The notes under the pieces are model-generated. The model did no database searches. It saw only the letters and a program-made list of their open reading frames with translations, and was not told the DNA's origin. This document shows, in pieces, positions 36,110 to 45,702 of a stretch of DNA of 64,000 nucleotides. Within the stretch, counting starts at the first letter, position 1. Each line of letters begins with the position of its first letter. The position numbers were made by a program, and so were the translations under genes. Origin of the DNA: Magnetospirillum sp. 15-1 (GTDB lineage: Bacteria > Pseudomonadota > Alphaproteobacteria > Rhodospirillales > Magnetospirillaceae). The stretch covers positions 320,542 to 384,541 of the forward strand of contig NZ_FXXN01000025.1 in assembly GCF_900184795.1 (NCBI RefSeq). Direction: 5' to 3'.

Positions 36110-36958
36110 TCAGTGTCGCGCCGAGTCCATCCGTCGCTTGATCATCAGCAGGTCGCGCCAGGCGTCGCGCTTGGCCTCGGGGGTGCGCAGCAGATAGGCG
36201 GGGTGGAAGGTGGCCAGGACCGGAATGGGCCGGGGCAGGCCGGGCGAATTGAACTCGAACCAGCGGCCGCGCAGGCGGTTGATGCCGTCGGCCTTGGCCA
36301 GCACCGCCGCGGCGGAAGCGCCGCCCAGCAGGATCAGCACCTGGGGATCGACCAGCTCGATATGGCGGGTGAGGAAGGGCATGCACACCGCCACCTCGTC
36401 GGAGGTGGGCTTGCGGTTGGCCGGCGGCCGCCAGGGCACCACGTTGGTGATGTAGCAGGTCGCCCGGTCCAGCCCGATGGAGGCCAGCATGCGGTCGAGC
36501 AGCTTGCCGCTGGGACCGACGAAGGGCAGGCCGCGCCGGTCCTCTTCCTGGCCGGGCGCCTCGCCGATGCACATGACGGCGGCTTCCGGGTTGCCGTCGC
36601 CGAACACGGTGGAACCGGCCGCTTGCTTGAGCGGCAGACCCTCGAACCCCTCCATGGCGCGGCGCAAGGCCTGCAGGTCGGCGCAGCCGGCCGCCAGATG
36701 GGCGGCGGTGCCGGGCAGGGCCGAGGCCGATGGGTCATGGCCGGGGGCGGCCATGACCGGCTCGGGCTGGCGGGCGTGGCGCTGGGGTTGCTGCTGGGGC
36801 GGCGCCGGAGCCGGCGCGGCGGCGGCACGGCTTTCCGCCGCCCGGCGCGTGGTGGCGTAGCGGTCCACCGGCTCCTCGCCCATGGTCTCGTCGAGGCCGG
36901 CCTCCAGGTACCAGCGCAGGATGTCATAGGGGTGAAGATCGGCGGAAACGGTGGTCAT
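36110..36958 (-). CDS. Uracil-DNA glycosylase, family 4-type
   Basis: The 282-residue protein has a 100-residue Pro/Ala/Gln-rich, poorly conserved N-terminus and a UDG-superfamily domain. It shows [30 protein letters not shown] (motif 1), [33 protein letters not shown] and [11 protein letters not shown] (motif 3). Family-4 enzymes usually carry a 4Fe-4S cluster. Only some of the expected Cys are obvious here ([26 protein letters not shown]), so cluster binding is likely but not certain. It removes uracil from DNA. Confidence 0.87.
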   Translation of the reverse strand: MTTVSADLHPYDILRWYLEAGLDETMGEEPVDRYATTRRAAESRAAAAPAPAPPQQQPQRHARQPEPVMAAPGHDPSASALPGTAAHLAAGCADLQALRRAMEGFEGLPLKQAAGSTVFGDGNPEAAVMCIGEAPGQEEDRRGLPFVGPSGKLLDRMLASIGLDRATCYITNVVPWRPPANRKPTSDEVAVCMPFLTRHIELVDPQVLILLGGASAAAVLAKADGINRLRGRWFEFNSPGLPRPIPVLATFHPAYLLRTPEAKRDAWRDLLMIKRRMDSARH

Positions 36959-37132
36959 GGCGGCGATTTTAGCAGGCCCGGCGGAGCACGGGGAAATATT
37001 TGAGACACATTCTTTCCTTAAATAGGCCCATAAGGAATCGAATCGGTCGTATCCGCTGTGCTATAGAGGCACCCAGGTCCGTATCGGGCGTCGACCGGTG
37101 GAACGGGTGACGCAAGGGGAGTAGCAGGTCTA

Positions 37133-38755
37133 ATGGAACGTGAATCCATGGAATTCGACGTCGTGGTGGTTGGCGGCGGGCCATCTGGCCTGACGGCGGC
37201 CATCCGGCTGAAGCAGATCAACGCCGACTTGAGCGTCTGCGTGCTGGAGAAGGGTTCGGAGGTGGGAGCCCACATCCTGTCGGGAGCGGTGATCGAGACG
37301 CGCTCGCTGGCGGAGCTGTTCCCGGACTGGAAGGAGCGCGACGCGCCGCTGCTGACGCCGGCCACCGACGACCGTTTCATGTTTCTGACGGAGTCCAAGG
37401 CCATCCGGCTGATGACGCCGCCGCAGATGAACAATCACGGCAATTACATCGTCAGCCTGGGCAATTTCACCCGCTGGCTGGGGGCCCAGGCCGAGGCGCT
37501 GGGGGTGGAGATCTTCGCCGGCTTCGCGGCGGCCGAGGTGCTGTACCACGAGGACGGCTCGGTCAAGGGCGTGGCCACCGGCGACATGGGGATCGGCAAG
37601 GACGGCCAGCCCACCCACAATCACACGCCGGGCGTCGAGCTGTGGGCGCGCCAGACCATCTTCGCCGAGGGCTGCCGCGGCTCGCTGACCAAGACGCTGT
37701 TCGAGCGCTTCGACCTGCGCAAGGATTGCGAGGACCAGACCTACGGCATCGGCATCAAGGAGCTGTGGGAGATCGACCCCGCCCGGCACAAGGCGGGCAC
37801 CATCATCCACACCGTCGGCTGGCCGCTGGATAGCCAGACCTATGGCGGCTCGTTCCTCTATCACCTGGAGAACAACCAGGTGGCGGTGGGCTTCGTGGTC
37901 GGCCTGGACTACGCCAACCCGCATCTGTCGCCGTTCGACGAGTTCCAGCGCTTCAAGACCCATCCGGCCATCCGCCCGATCTTCGAGGGCGGCCGCCGGG
38001 TGTCCTATGGCGCGCGCGCCCTGTCGGAAGGCGGCTTCCAGTCGGTTCCCAAGCTGTCCTTCCCCGGCGGCGTGCTGGTGGGCGATACGGCGGGCTTCCT
38101 CAACGTGCCCAAGATCAAGGGTACCCACACCGCCATGAAGTCGGCCATGGTGGCGGCCGAGGCCGTCGCCGAGGCCCTGGGCCACGAGGGGGGCGCCAAC
38201 GAGGTGAGCGCCTATCCCGAGCACCTGAGGAAGTCCTGGCTGTGGCGGGAGCTGCACGAGGTCAGGAACATCCGCCCCAGCTTCCACTGGGGCCTGTGGG
38301 GTGGCATCGCCTATTCGGCGCTGGAGACCTATGTGTTCAAGGGCAAGATGCCCTGGACGCTGCACCACCAGCCCGACCATCTGGCCCTGAAGAAGGCCAG
38401 CGAATGCCCGAAGATCGCCTACCCCAAGCCCGACGGGGTGGTGAGCTTCGACAAGCTCAGCTCGGTGTTCATCTCGTCGACCAATCACGAGGAGAACCAG
38501 CCGGCCCACCTCAAGCTGCGCGACCCGGCGGTGCCCGTCGCCATCAATCTCGAGCATTACGACGCCCCCGAGCAGCGCTACTGCCCGGCCGGCGTCTACG
38601 AGATCGTCAGGAACGACGACGGCTCCAATCCCCGCCTGCAGATCAACGCCCAGAACTGCCTGCACTGCAAAACATGCGACATCAAGGACCCCACCCAGAA
38701 CATCAATTGGGTGGTCCCGGAAGGTGGCGGTGGACCGAACTATCCCAACATGTAA
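37133..38755 (+). CDS. Electron transfer flavoprotein-ubiquinone oxidoreductase
   Basis: ETF-QO passes electrons from ETF to ubiquinone at the inner membrane. The 540-residue protein has an N-terminal FAD motif [31 protein letters not shown], the middle FAD motif [25 protein letters not shown], a membrane-facing loop, and the C-terminal 4Fe-4S site [21 protein letters not shown]. The length matches the mitochondrial-type enzyme. It is monocistronic with a terminator at 38762-38799. Confidence 0.96.
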   Translation: MERESMEFDVVVVGGGPSGLTAAIRLKQINADLSVCVLEKGSEVGAHILSGAVIETRSLAELFPDWKERDAPLLTPATDDRFMFLTESKAIRLMTPPQMNNHGNYIVSLGNFTRWLGAQAEALGVEIFAGFAAAEVLYHEDGSVKGVATGDMGIGKDGQPTHNHTPGVELWARQTIFAEGCRGSLTKTLFERFDLRKDCEDQTYGIGIKELWEIDPARHKAGTIIHTVGWPLDSQTYGGSFLYHLENNQVAVGFVVGLDYANPHLSPFDEFQRFKTHPAIRPIFEGGRRVSYGARALSEGGFQSVPKLSFPGGVLVGDTAGFLNVPKIKGTHTAMKSAMVAAEAVAEALGHEGGANEVSAYPEHLRKSWLWRELHEVRNIRPSFHWGLWGGIAYSALETYVFKGKMPWTLHHQPDHLALKKASECPKIAYPKPDGVVSFDKLSSVFISSTNHEENQPAHLKLRDPAVPVAINLEHYDAPEQRYCPAGVYEIVRNDDGSNPRLQINAQNCLHCKTCDIKDPTQNINWVVPEGGGGPNYPNM

Positions 38756-38761
38756 GAGTAT

Positions 38762-38799
38762 CCGGGGCGTCCGACGTGATCGGGCGCCCCGGTTTCCTT
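38762..38799 (+). terminator. Intrinsic terminator after ETF-QO
   Basis: CCGGGGCG at 38762-38769 pairs with CGCCCCGG at 38785-38792 across a 15-base loop, followed by TTTCCTTT. The next gene starts 20 bases later. Confidence 0.75.
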
Positions 38800-38818
38800 T
38801 TGACCTAAGGTGTTGGGC

Positions 38819-40522
38819 GTGAAGCGGTTCGGGATACTGGTGATGACGGCGGTGGTGGTGGCTGGTCTGGGCGCCTGCGCCCCGCGGCCCGACGTTTCCG
38901 CCGATGACAAGGCGGACATTGGCGGCAACGAGACGGGTCTGGGCGCCTATCTCGCCGGGCGCTTCGCCCATGCGCGCGGCGATACCCGCGCCGCCGCCGA
39001 ATACTACAGCCTCGCCGCCAAGCGCGATCCCGACAACATCGACATCCAGCAGCGCAGTTTCGCCTTGCTGCTGGCCGAGGGACGGCTGGCCGAGGCCGAG
39101 GCCATCGCCCAGCACCTGCTGGTCATCGACGACGAATCCCCACTGCCCGTCCTGGTGATGGGGGTGCAGGAGGCTCGCGCCGGCCGTTTCGATCTGGCGG
39201 AAAAACGCTTTGCCGCGCTGCCGGCCAAGGGCATCAACGGCTTTCTCGGGCCGTTGCTCACCGCCTGGGCCCGTGTCGGCCAGGGCAAGTTCGACGACGG
39301 CCTCGCCACCCTGGCGCCGCGCACCGACACCGCCGGCTTCGCTCCCATCTGGGAGTACCATGCCGGGCTGATGGGCGATCTGGCCGGACGACCGCAAGTG
39401 GCCGAGACCCATTTCAAGGCGGCGCTGGCCAACCAGACCAGCGTCCGCACCGCCGAGGCGGCGGGCACCTGGTACCAGCGGGCCGGGCGCATGGACGAGG
39501 CAAAGGCGGTCTACGAGCGTTATCACGCCGAGCATGGCGACCGTTCGCTGCTGGACGGACGCCGTCAGCTGGCGGCGGGCAAGGTTCTGCCCCGCGTGGT
39601 GGAATCCGCCACCGACGGTCTGGCCGAGGCGCTGTTCGACACCTCGTCCCTGGTGCGCCAGGGCAACGCCCAGGATCTGTCGCTGGTGTTCTCGCGTCTG
39701 GCGCTCAGCCTCAGGGCCGATTTCCCCCTGGCCCAACTGCTGCTGGCCGACGCCATGGTGGCCCAGGGCCGGCTGGAAGAGGCCAACGCCATCTACCGCG
39801 CCATGAACCGCTCCAGCCAGCCGGGGACCTTCGCGCGCCTGAAGCTGGCCGCCAATCTTGACGAGATGAAGCAGACCGACGACGCCATCGCCGAGCTCAA
39901 GGCCCTGGCGGTGGAATGGCCGGATTCCGCCGAGGCCCTGGTGACCCTGGGCGACGTCTTGCGCCGCCACAAGCGTTACGGCGAGGCGGCCGAGGCCTAT
40001 GGCGCGGCCCTGGCCCGCACCGGCGGAAGTGCTGACCCGCGCAACTGGGCGCTGTTTTATGCCCGCGGTATCGCCTATGAGCGCGCCAAGCAATGGTCCA
40101 AGGCCGAACCCGACATGCTGGAGGCGCTCCGCCTCAACCCCGACCAGCCCGACGTGCTCAACTATCTGGGCTACACCTGGGTGGACCAGGGCATCAATGT
40201 GGAGAAGGGCCGCAAGCTGATCGAGCGGGCCGTCGAACTGCGTCCCAATGACGGGGCCATCGTCGATTCCCTGGGCTGGGCGCTCTATCGCATGGGCGAG
40301 TTCCAGGTGGCGGTGAAGTATCTGGAACGGGCCTCCGAGCTGAAGCCCGAGGACCCCACCGTCAACGAGCATCTGGGGGATGCCTTCTGGCAGGTGGGGC
40401 GTGATGTCGAGGCGCGCTACCAGTGGCAGCGCGCCATGGGCCTCGAGCCCGAGCCCGAGCAGATCGAGCCCCTGAAGGCCAAGATCTCCACGGGCCGCCT
40501 GCCCGCCACACCGGTCAAATAG
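38819..40522 (+). CDS. TPR-repeat lipoprotein
   Basis: The 567-residue protein starts with a lipoprotein signal (RFGILVMTAVVVAGLGAC; lipobox LGAC) and then about ten TPR-like helix pairs to the C-terminus. Clear units are AYLAGRFAHARGDTRAAAEYY, VLNYLGYTWVDQGINVEKGR and DSLGWALYRMGEFQVAVKYL. The C-terminal repeat block resembles alphaproteobacterial outer-membrane TPR proteins. The GTG at 38819 is preferred because AAGG lies 8 bases upstream; the frame is open to 38810. ispE follows after 14 bases. Confidence 0.85.
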   Translation: MKRFGILVMTAVVVAGLGACAPRPDVSADDKADIGGNETGLGAYLAGRFAHARGDTRAAAEYYSLAAKRDPDNIDIQQRSFALLLAEGRLAEAEAIAQHLLVIDDESPLPVLVMGVQEARAGRFDLAEKRFAALPAKGINGFLGPLLTAWARVGQGKFDDGLATLAPRTDTAGFAPIWEYHAGLMGDLAGRPQVAETHFKAALANQTSVRTAEAAGTWYQRAGRMDEAKAVYERYHAEHGDRSLLDGRRQLAAGKVLPRVVESATDGLAEALFDTSSLVRQGNAQDLSLVFSRLALSLRADFPLAQLLLADAMVAQGRLEEANAIYRAMNRSSQPGTFARLKLAANLDEMKQTDDAIAELKALAVEWPDSAEALVTLGDVLRRHKRYGEAAEAYGAALARTGGSADPRNWALFYARGIAYERAKQWSKAEPDMLEALRLNPDQPDVLNYLGYTWVDQGINVEKGRKLIERAVELRPNDGAIVDSLGWALYRMGEFQVAVKYLERASELKPEDPTVNEHLGDAFWQVGRDVEARYQWQRAMGLEPEPEQIEPLKAKISTGRLPATPVK

Positions 40523-40536
40523 ACGACGGACTCATC

Positions 40537-41400
40537 ATGAGCAGCTTTTCGGTCGAGGCTCCGGCCAAGGTCAACCTGACTCTTCACGTGGTCGGCAAGC
40601 GCGACGACGGCTACCATCTCCTGGACTCGCTGGTGGCCTTCGCCGGAGTGGGCGACACCCTGGAATTCAGCCCCGCCGATACCCTGGACCTCGACGTCAC
40701 CGGCCCCACCGCCGACCAGATCCCGGCGGAAGGCGAGAATATCGTGCTGAAGGCCGCCCGCCTGCTGGCCGAGGCGGCCGGCGTGAGCCGGGGTGCCGCC
40801 ATCACTCTCGTCAAACGGCTGCCGGTGGCCGCCGGGATCGGTGGCGGCTCGGCCGACGCCGCCGCGGCCCTCAAGGGGCTGATGCGCCTGTGGGACGTGT
40901 CCCTGCCGCCCGAAGCCCTGCGCAAGCTGGCGCTCGCCATCGGCGCCGACGTGCCGGTCTGTCTGGCTGGAACCCCCATGCGCATGATGGGGGTGGGCGA
41001 GGTGCTGGAGCCCGCTCCCGCTCTGCCGCCCGCCTGGCTGCTGCTGGTCAACCCCATGGTGCCGCTCCACACTCCGCCGGTGTTCAAGGCGCGTACCGGG
41101 CCGTTCTCCGAGGCCGATCCCCTGACCGCCTCGCCCGGAGACGCCAAGGCCCTGGCCGAGGCCCTGGCGGCGCGGCGCAACGACCTGACGCCGCCGGCCA
41201 TCATCATCGAGCCGGTGGTGGGCGAGGTGCTGGCCGCCATCGCCGCTACTCCCGACTGCCTGCTGCCGCGCATGTCGGGCTCGGGCGCCACCTGCTTCGG
41301 TCTCTACGCCGGGGAAATCCAGGCCCGCGCCGCCGCCGCCCAACTCGCCGCTACCCATCCCGCCTGGTGGGTTGCCCCGGCACCGCTGCTGGGGCGTTGA
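40537..41400 (+). CDS. ispE: 4-diphosphocytidyl-2-C-methyl-D-erythritol kinase
   Basis: IspE is the GHMP kinase of the non-mevalonate isoprenoid pathway. The 287-residue protein starts with SVEAPAKVNLTLHVVGKRDDGYHLL. The ATP-binding loop is PVAAGIGGGSADAAAAL, and the third GHMP motif is MSGSGATCFGLY. It supplies precursors for hopanoids, whose genes lie at 52-54 kb, and quinones. The tRNA-Gln gene follows 40 bases downstream. Confidence 0.95.
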   Translation: MSSFSVEAPAKVNLTLHVVGKRDDGYHLLDSLVAFAGVGDTLEFSPADTLDLDVTGPTADQIPAEGENIVLKAARLLAEAAGVSRGAAITLVKRLPVAAGIGGGSADAAAALKGLMRLWDVSLPPEALRKLALAIGADVPVCLAGTPMRMMGVGEVLEPAPALPPAWLLLVNPMVPLHTPPVFKARTGPFSEADPLTASPGDAKALAEALAARRNDLTPPAIIIEPVVGEVLAAIAATPDCLLPRMSGSGATCFGLYAGEIQARAAAAQLAATHPAWWVAPAPLLGR

Positions 41401-41440
41401 AACTCTCGGCGGGTCGGGCTATGTTGCCCGCCCGCGCTGG

Positions 41441-41515
41441 TGGGGCGTCGCCAAGCGGTAAGGCACCGGTTTTTGGTACCGGCATTCCCAGGTTCGAATC
41501 CTGGCGCCCCAGCCA
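41441..41515 (+). tRNA. tRNA-Gln (anticodon UUG)
   Basis: The cloverleaf folds completely. The acceptor TGGGGCG/CGCCCCA carries discriminator G and an encoded CCA at 41513-41515. The D-stem is GCC/GGC, the anticodon stem CCGGT/ACCGG encloses loop TTTTGGT with anticodon TTG at 41473-41475, and the T-arm is CCAGG-TTCGAAT-CCTGG. Confidence 0.97.
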
Positions 41516-41552
41516 AGCTCTCTTCCGAATTTACGAACAGATCGGTTTCTGC

Positions 41553-41654
41553 TCAGCCCTTGGGCCAGTGCAGCATGCCGCGCGACAGCATATAGCCGCC
41601 GACGGTACCGGCGAAGGCCAGGGCGGCCAGGATCAGGGCGCGGGGGCTTAGCAT
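41553..41654 (-). CDS. Small membrane protein overlapping the cobN 3' end
   Basis: A 33-residue frame starts at an ATG 4 codons before the cobN stop (7-base overlap). It reads MLSPRALILAALAFAGTVGGY and continues with MLSRGMLHWPKG, that is one membrane helix and a short polar tail. Overlap with cobN suggests co-translation. Similar tiny membrane proteins follow cobN in some genomes, but I cannot name this one, and it is short enough to be chance. Confidence 0.4.
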   Translation of the reverse strand: MLSPRALILAALAFAGTVGGYMLSRGMLHWPKG

Positions 41655-44600
41655 GGCCGGTCGTCGGGTTCCAGCAGGCGGTGGGTGGAGTTGCGCCGGG
41701 GGTGCCACAGACCGCGCTCGATCGCTTCACGCAGGCGGGCGCGGATTTCCGCCAGGGCGGCGGGGTTGTTGGCCTTGAGGAAGTCGAGAACCGTCTCGTC
41801 GCCGAGATAGGCCTCGGCCACCAGGTCGAAATGGTGGTCCTTGACCGCCTTGGTGGTGGCGGCGAAGGCGAACAGGTAATCGACCCCGGCCGCCATCTCG
41901 AAAGCGCCCTTGTAGCCGTGGCGCATCACGCCCCTGATCCATTTGGGATTGACCACGCGGGCGCGGACCACGCGGGCGATTTCGTCGTCCAGGGTACGGA
42001 TGCGGGGCGTTTCGGGTCGGGAATGATCGGCGTGCCACACGGTGGGTGCCCGGCCCGAGGCGGTTTCCACCGCCGCCGCCAGTCCGCCCTCGAACTGGTA
42101 GTAATCGTCGGAATCCAGCAGGTCGTGCTCGCGGTTGTCCTGGTTCTGCACCACCGCCTCGACCTTGGAGAGGCGCTGGCGGAACAGGGTATGGCCGGCT
42201 TCGCCCTCCGCTCCGGCGCCATAGGCCCAGCCGCCCCAGGCGATGTAGGATTCGGCCAGATCGGCCCGTGTGGTCCAGCCCTTCTCGTCGATCAGCGCCT
42301 GCAGCCCGGCGCCGTAGGCCCCCGGCATGGAGCCGAATACCCGGAAACCCGCCTGCCGCGCCGCCTGTTCCGGCGTGGCGCCCTCGGATTGCAGCCGGGC
42401 ACGCTCGGTGCGGACTCGCTCGGCCAGGGGATTGATGTCGGCGGGCTCGTCCAGGGCGGCGACGGCGCGCGACGCCGAATCGAACAGATCGATGAGGTTG
42501 GGGAAGGCATCGCGGAAAAAGCCGGAAACCCGCAGCGTCACGTCGATTCGCGGGCGATCCAAGATGGTGGCGGGCAGAATTTCGAAGCCGGCCACCCGGT
42601 TGGAGCCCACATCCCAGCGGGGCTTGACCCCCATCAGGGCGAGGCCCTGGGCGATGTCGTCGCCGCCGGTGCGCATGTTGGAGGTGCCCCAGGCGGTCAG
42701 CGCCAGGGCCTTGGGCCAGTCGCCGTGCTCCTGCAGGTGGCGTTCCAGCAGCAATTGGGCGGATTTCCAGCCCAGGCTCCAGGCCGCCGGGGTCGGCACC
42801 GCCCTGGTGTCGACGGAATAGAAATTGCGCCCGGTGGGCAGCACGTCGGGCCGCCCGCGGGTGGGGGCGCCGGAGGGGCCGGGAGGAACGAAACGCCCGG
42901 CCAGCCCGGTCAGCAGGCCTTCGATCTCCGCCGCGCCGCAGGATTCCACAATGGGGCGCAGATGACCTTCGATCCATTGCAGCACCGGAATCGTCCGCGA
43001 CCAGCCGGGCCCGGCGGGCTGCTCTCCGGCGATCAGGGCACGGGACAGGGCTTCCAGGCGCTCGACGGTATCGCCGTTGCTCCGCCACGGGGACTCGCCG
43101 CCCAGCGCCGCCGGCCGGGGACCGGTCCAATCGTCGCCCGGCACGCAATCCAGGGGATCGAAGTCGAGGCCGAGATCGGCGGCCAGGGCGCGAGGCAGGG
43201 AGGCGGCCTCCGGGGAGCTGCCCCTGGGCACCCGGGCCAGGGCGACCAGCAGGTCGATCAACTGGTCGCCCTCGGGCGATATGCCGAACACATGCAGGCC
43301 GTCGCGGATCTGCAGTTCCTTCAACTCGCACAGATGGTTGTCGAGCTTCTTCAGCGCCGCGTCCGGGTGGTCGTCGCGGGTGATGCCCAGATCCTCGTCC
43401 AGCCCGGCGGCGGCGGAAAGTGTCAGGATTTCCCGTTTCAGCACGGCAAGGCGGCGCGGGTCGACGCCCGCCGCCTCGTAATACTCGTCCACCAGCCGCT
43501 CCAGCTCGCGTAGCGGGCCGTAGCTTTCGGCGCGGGTCAGCGGCGGGGTCAGGTGGTCGATGATCACCGCGGCGGCCCGGCGCTTGGCCTGGGTGCCCTC
43601 GCCGGGATCGTTGACGATGAAGGGATAGAGATGGGGCAGCGGCCCCAGCGCGGCTTCCGGAAAACACTCCGCCGACAGGGCCAGCGCCTTGCCCGGCAGC
43701 CATTCCAGATTGCCGTGCTTGCCCATGTGCACCACCGCGTCGGCGCGGAAACCGTCCTGCAGCCAGGCGTGGAAGGCGAGGTAATTGTGGGGCGGCACCA
43801 GATCGGGGTCGTGGTAGCTGCTTGCCGGATCGATATTGTAGCCGCGCGCCGGCTGCACGGCTACCGTAACGGAGCCGAAACGGGTTGCGGGCAAGATGAA
43901 GTCGCCGCAGGTGACCTCGCCCTTGGCAAAGAAGGGATCGGCCTCCGGCGTGCCCCAGCGTTCCATCACCCTGTCCTGCAGGGCCCTGGGCTGGGAATGG
44001 AACCAGGCCAGATAATCGGGCAGGGAAAGGGTCTCGCGCCGCTCGCGGTGGGCCAGGGCGCGCCAGTCGTTGGTGGCGCCCGCCTGCATCAGCTCGATCA
44101 GGGCGTTGCCGTTGGCGGGGATGTCGGTGACCCGGTAGCCCGCCTCGCCCAGGGCGCGCAAGACCTGGATGGTGGCGGCCGGGGTATCGAGGCCGACGCC
44201 GTTGCCGATGCGGCCGTCGCGGTTGGGGTAGTTGGCCAGCACCAGGGCGACGCGCCGCTCGAGGGGGGGCTTGCGCCGCAGCTTGGCCCAGTTGGCGGCC
44301 AGACGGGTTACGAAGTCGATGCGGTCGGCAACCGGATTGTGGACGGCGAGGTCGCACTGTGTGGCCTCGTCGCGATGCGCCCGCTTGAACGAGACGGCGC
44401 GGGTGATCAGGCGGCCGTCCACCTCGGGCAAGGCGACGTTCATGGCGATGTCGCGCGGGCCGAGACCCTGGTTGCCCGCCGCCCAGGCCTCCTCGGTTCC
44501 CGAGGCCAGAATCACCTGCAGCACCGGGCAGTCGGCGGCATCCAGCGGGCCGCTCTCCGCCCTGCCGGGCGACGAGACGGCGAAGCCGGTGGCGTTGACG

Positions 44601-45352
44601 ATCACGTCGGGCGGCGCCTCGGCCAGCAGGGTTCGGGTCAGGGCGGCGCTGACCGCGTCCTTCAGGCTGTGGACGTACAGGGCGGACGCCGCCAGACCTT
44701 GCGCCCGCAGACCTTGCAGCAGGGCATCCACCGGGGCGGTGTCGCCGGCCAGCACCAGGGCGCGATAGAACACCACCAGGACGCGGGGGCGGTCGTCCTT
44801 GGGGTCGGCGGCACCGTACAGGCCGGCCTGGGGCAGGGGGCGGGGTTCCAGCCATTCGGCCTGATGCCCGATCAGGCTGGCGCCATAGGCCAGGAAGGAA
44901 CGGCAATTGTCCGGTCCGCCGTGCAGCAGATAGGCCCACAGCCGCTCCACCGCTTCCGGCGCCATGGTGGACTCGGCGGAGAGATCGGGATCGGGCTGGT
45001 CGGCGCCGGGCAGCAGGGCCAGGGCGACGCCATGGCGGCGGCACACGGCGACGATCTGCTCGATGCCGTAAGGCCAGTAGGACCGTCCGCCCAGCAGGCG
45101 GACCACCACCAGCCTGGCCTGGGCGATCACCTGCTCGACGTAAAGGTCCACCGACATATGGTGGGCCAGACGGGTGAGATTGGCCAGCCGCAGGCCGAAC
45201 GGCGCCGCTTCCCAGGCATTGAAGGCGGCGGACAGGGCCGCCAGTTCGGTATCGGCCGCCGACAGCACCACCATGTTGGCCGGGCTCTGGCCGAGATCGA
45301 CGGCCTCGGACCCGTCGGAAATGGTCCCGGCCTGGGCGGCGAGAAGGTGCAT
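41648..45352 (-). CDS. cobN: Aerobic cobaltochelatase subunit CobN
   Basis: CobN is the large, porphyrin-binding subunit of the ATP-dependent cobalt chelatase that inserts Co2+ into hydrogenobyrinic acid diamide. The 1234-residue protein has family landmarks: FYRALVLAGDTAPVDALL, ANYPNRDGRIGNGVGLDTPA, VHMGKHGNLEWLPGKALALS, LTAWGTSNMRTGGDDIAQGL and RHGYKGAFEMAAGVDYLFAF. The ATG at 45352 was chosen for its GGGAAAG upstream and a normal N-terminus. An IS element lies 100 bases upstream, so its native promoter may be displaced. Confidence 0.94.
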   Translation of the reverse strand: MHLLAAQAGTISDGSEAVDLGQSPANMVVLSAADTELAALSAAFNAWEAAPFGLRLANLTRLAHHMSVDLYVEQVIAQARLVVVRLLGGRSYWPYGIEQIVAVCRRHGVALALLPGADQPDPDLSAESTMAPEAVERLWAYLLHGGPDNCRSFLAYGASLIGHQAEWLEPRPLPQAGLYGAADPKDDRPRVLVVFYRALVLAGDTAPVDALLQGLRAQGLAASALYVHSLKDAVSAALTRTLLAEAPPDVIVNATGFAVSSPGRAESGPLDAADCPVLQVILASGTEEAWAAGNQGLGPRDIAMNVALPEVDGRLITRAVSFKRAHRDEATQCDLAVHNPVADRIDFVTRLAANWAKLRRKPPLERRVALVLANYPNRDGRIGNGVGLDTPAATIQVLRALGEAGYRVTDIPANGNALIELMQAGATNDWRALAHRERRETLSLPDYLAWFHSQPRALQDRVMERWGTPEADPFFAKGEVTCGDFILPATRFGSVTVAVQPARGYNIDPASSYHDPDLVPPHNYLAFHAWLQDGFRADAVVHMGKHGNLEWLPGKALALSAECFPEAALGPLPHLYPFIVNDPGEGTQAKRRAAAVIIDHLTPPLTRAESYGPLRELERLVDEYYEAAGVDPRRLAVLKREILTLSAAAGLDEDLGITRDDHPDAALKKLDNHLCELKELQIRDGLHVFGISPEGDQLIDLLVALARVPRGSSPEAASLPRALAADLGLDFDPLDCVPGDDWTGPRPAALGGESPWRSNGDTVERLEALSRALIAGEQPAGPGWSRTIPVLQWIEGHLRPIVESCGAAEIEGLLTGLAGRFVPPGPSGAPTRGRPDVLPTGRNFYSVDTRAVPTPAAWSLGWKSAQLLLERHLQEHGDWPKALALTAWGTSNMRTGGDDIAQGLALMGVKPRWDVGSNRVAGFEILPATILDRPRIDVTLRVSGFFRDAFPNLIDLFDSASRAVAALDEPADINPLAERVRTERARLQSEGATPEQAARQAGFRVFGSMPGAYGAGLQALIDEKGWTTRADLAESYIAWGGWAYGAGAEGEAGHTLFRQRLSKVEAVVQNQDNREHDLLDSDDYYQFEGGLAAAVETASGRAPTVWHADHSRPETPRIRTLDDEIARVVRARVVNPKWIRGVMRHGYKGAFEMAAGVDYLFAFAATTKAVKDHHFDLVAEAYLGDETVLDFLKANNPAALAEIRARLREAIERGLWHPRRNSTHRLLEPDDRPC

Positions 45353-45381
45353 TACTGTTTCTTTCCCATGGGCTCCACCGG

Positions 45382-45399
45382 ACACGGACGAACACGGAC
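45382..45399. repeat. Tandem ACACGGACG repeat in the cobN leader
   Basis: ACACGGACGAACACGGAC is a near-perfect 10-base tandem. On the minus strand it reads GTCCGTGTTCGTCCGTGT, resembling the CCGTGTTCATCCGTGT-type dispersed intergenic repeat seen in many bacteria. Related sequence occurs at 51286-51360. Confidence 0.5.
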
Positions 45400-45421
45400 A
45401 GCCGCCGGTGCGGCTGCCGGG

Positions 45422-45452
45422 ATGGACGCGGGTTGGAACCGTCCGCGTCCAT
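45422..45452. repeat. 10-bp hairpin abutting the insertion sequence
   Basis: ATGGACGCGG at 45422-45431 and CCGCGTCCAT at 45443-45452 are exact reverse complements with an 11-base loop. The right arm ends exactly where the IS inverted repeat begins (45453). IS1111-type elements often insert at inverted repeats. A second hairpin, CAGCCG/CGGCTG, lies at 45399-45416. Confidence 0.7.
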
Positions 45453-45469
45453 GTGTGGACGGCCCCTGC

Positions 45470-45702
45470 GTTGCAAGGAAAATTAGGCGCAGTGTCCGCC
45501 GGTCTGGGGCAGTCATGTGTCCGGCCTGTTTGCGCGGCACACCTTGCCGCTGGCCATGATGTGATCCGCGAACCGCTCCCAAATCATCCGTACGGCCTCG
45601 ACCGGCCGGGACACGAACAGGGTTTTTCGGCTCGTGGGTCTGACCGGTCGCCATCACGCTTTCATCGCCCTCGCAATCGAAGTGCCGTGGTTGGACTTTG
45701 GT
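45470..45702 (-). ncRNA. Candidate bridge/seeker RNA region of the IS1111-like element
   Basis: This 233-base stretch after the transposase stop has no credible protein. IS110/IS1111 elements express a structured RNA from a noncoding end that specifies target and donor; in the IS1111 group it lies 3' of the transposase. A nested hairpin is visible at 45599-45650: CGACCGG/CCGGTCG outer stem and CACGA/TCGTG inner stem with asymmetric internal loops, the general shape of a guide-bearing stem-loop. Confidence 0.5.

Noticed and set aside
37130-40372. Long open frame of over 1000 codons antisense to the ETF-QO and TPR genes
   Set aside because: It is a shadow of high-GC codon bias. The sense strand carries two well-recognised proteins with conserved motifs, while the antisense product is His/Gly/Gln-rich with no domain.
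45352-45657. 101-codon frame upstream of cobN as a gene
   Set aside because: It crosses the IS inverted repeat and the candidate guide-RNA region, has no domain and overlaps the cobN start; a chance frame.
45353-45660. Cobalamin riboswitch upstream of cobN
   Set aside because: The CCGGCAGCC string looked suggestive, but the GCCACTG box and the rest of the core are absent, and most of the stretch belongs to the IS element.
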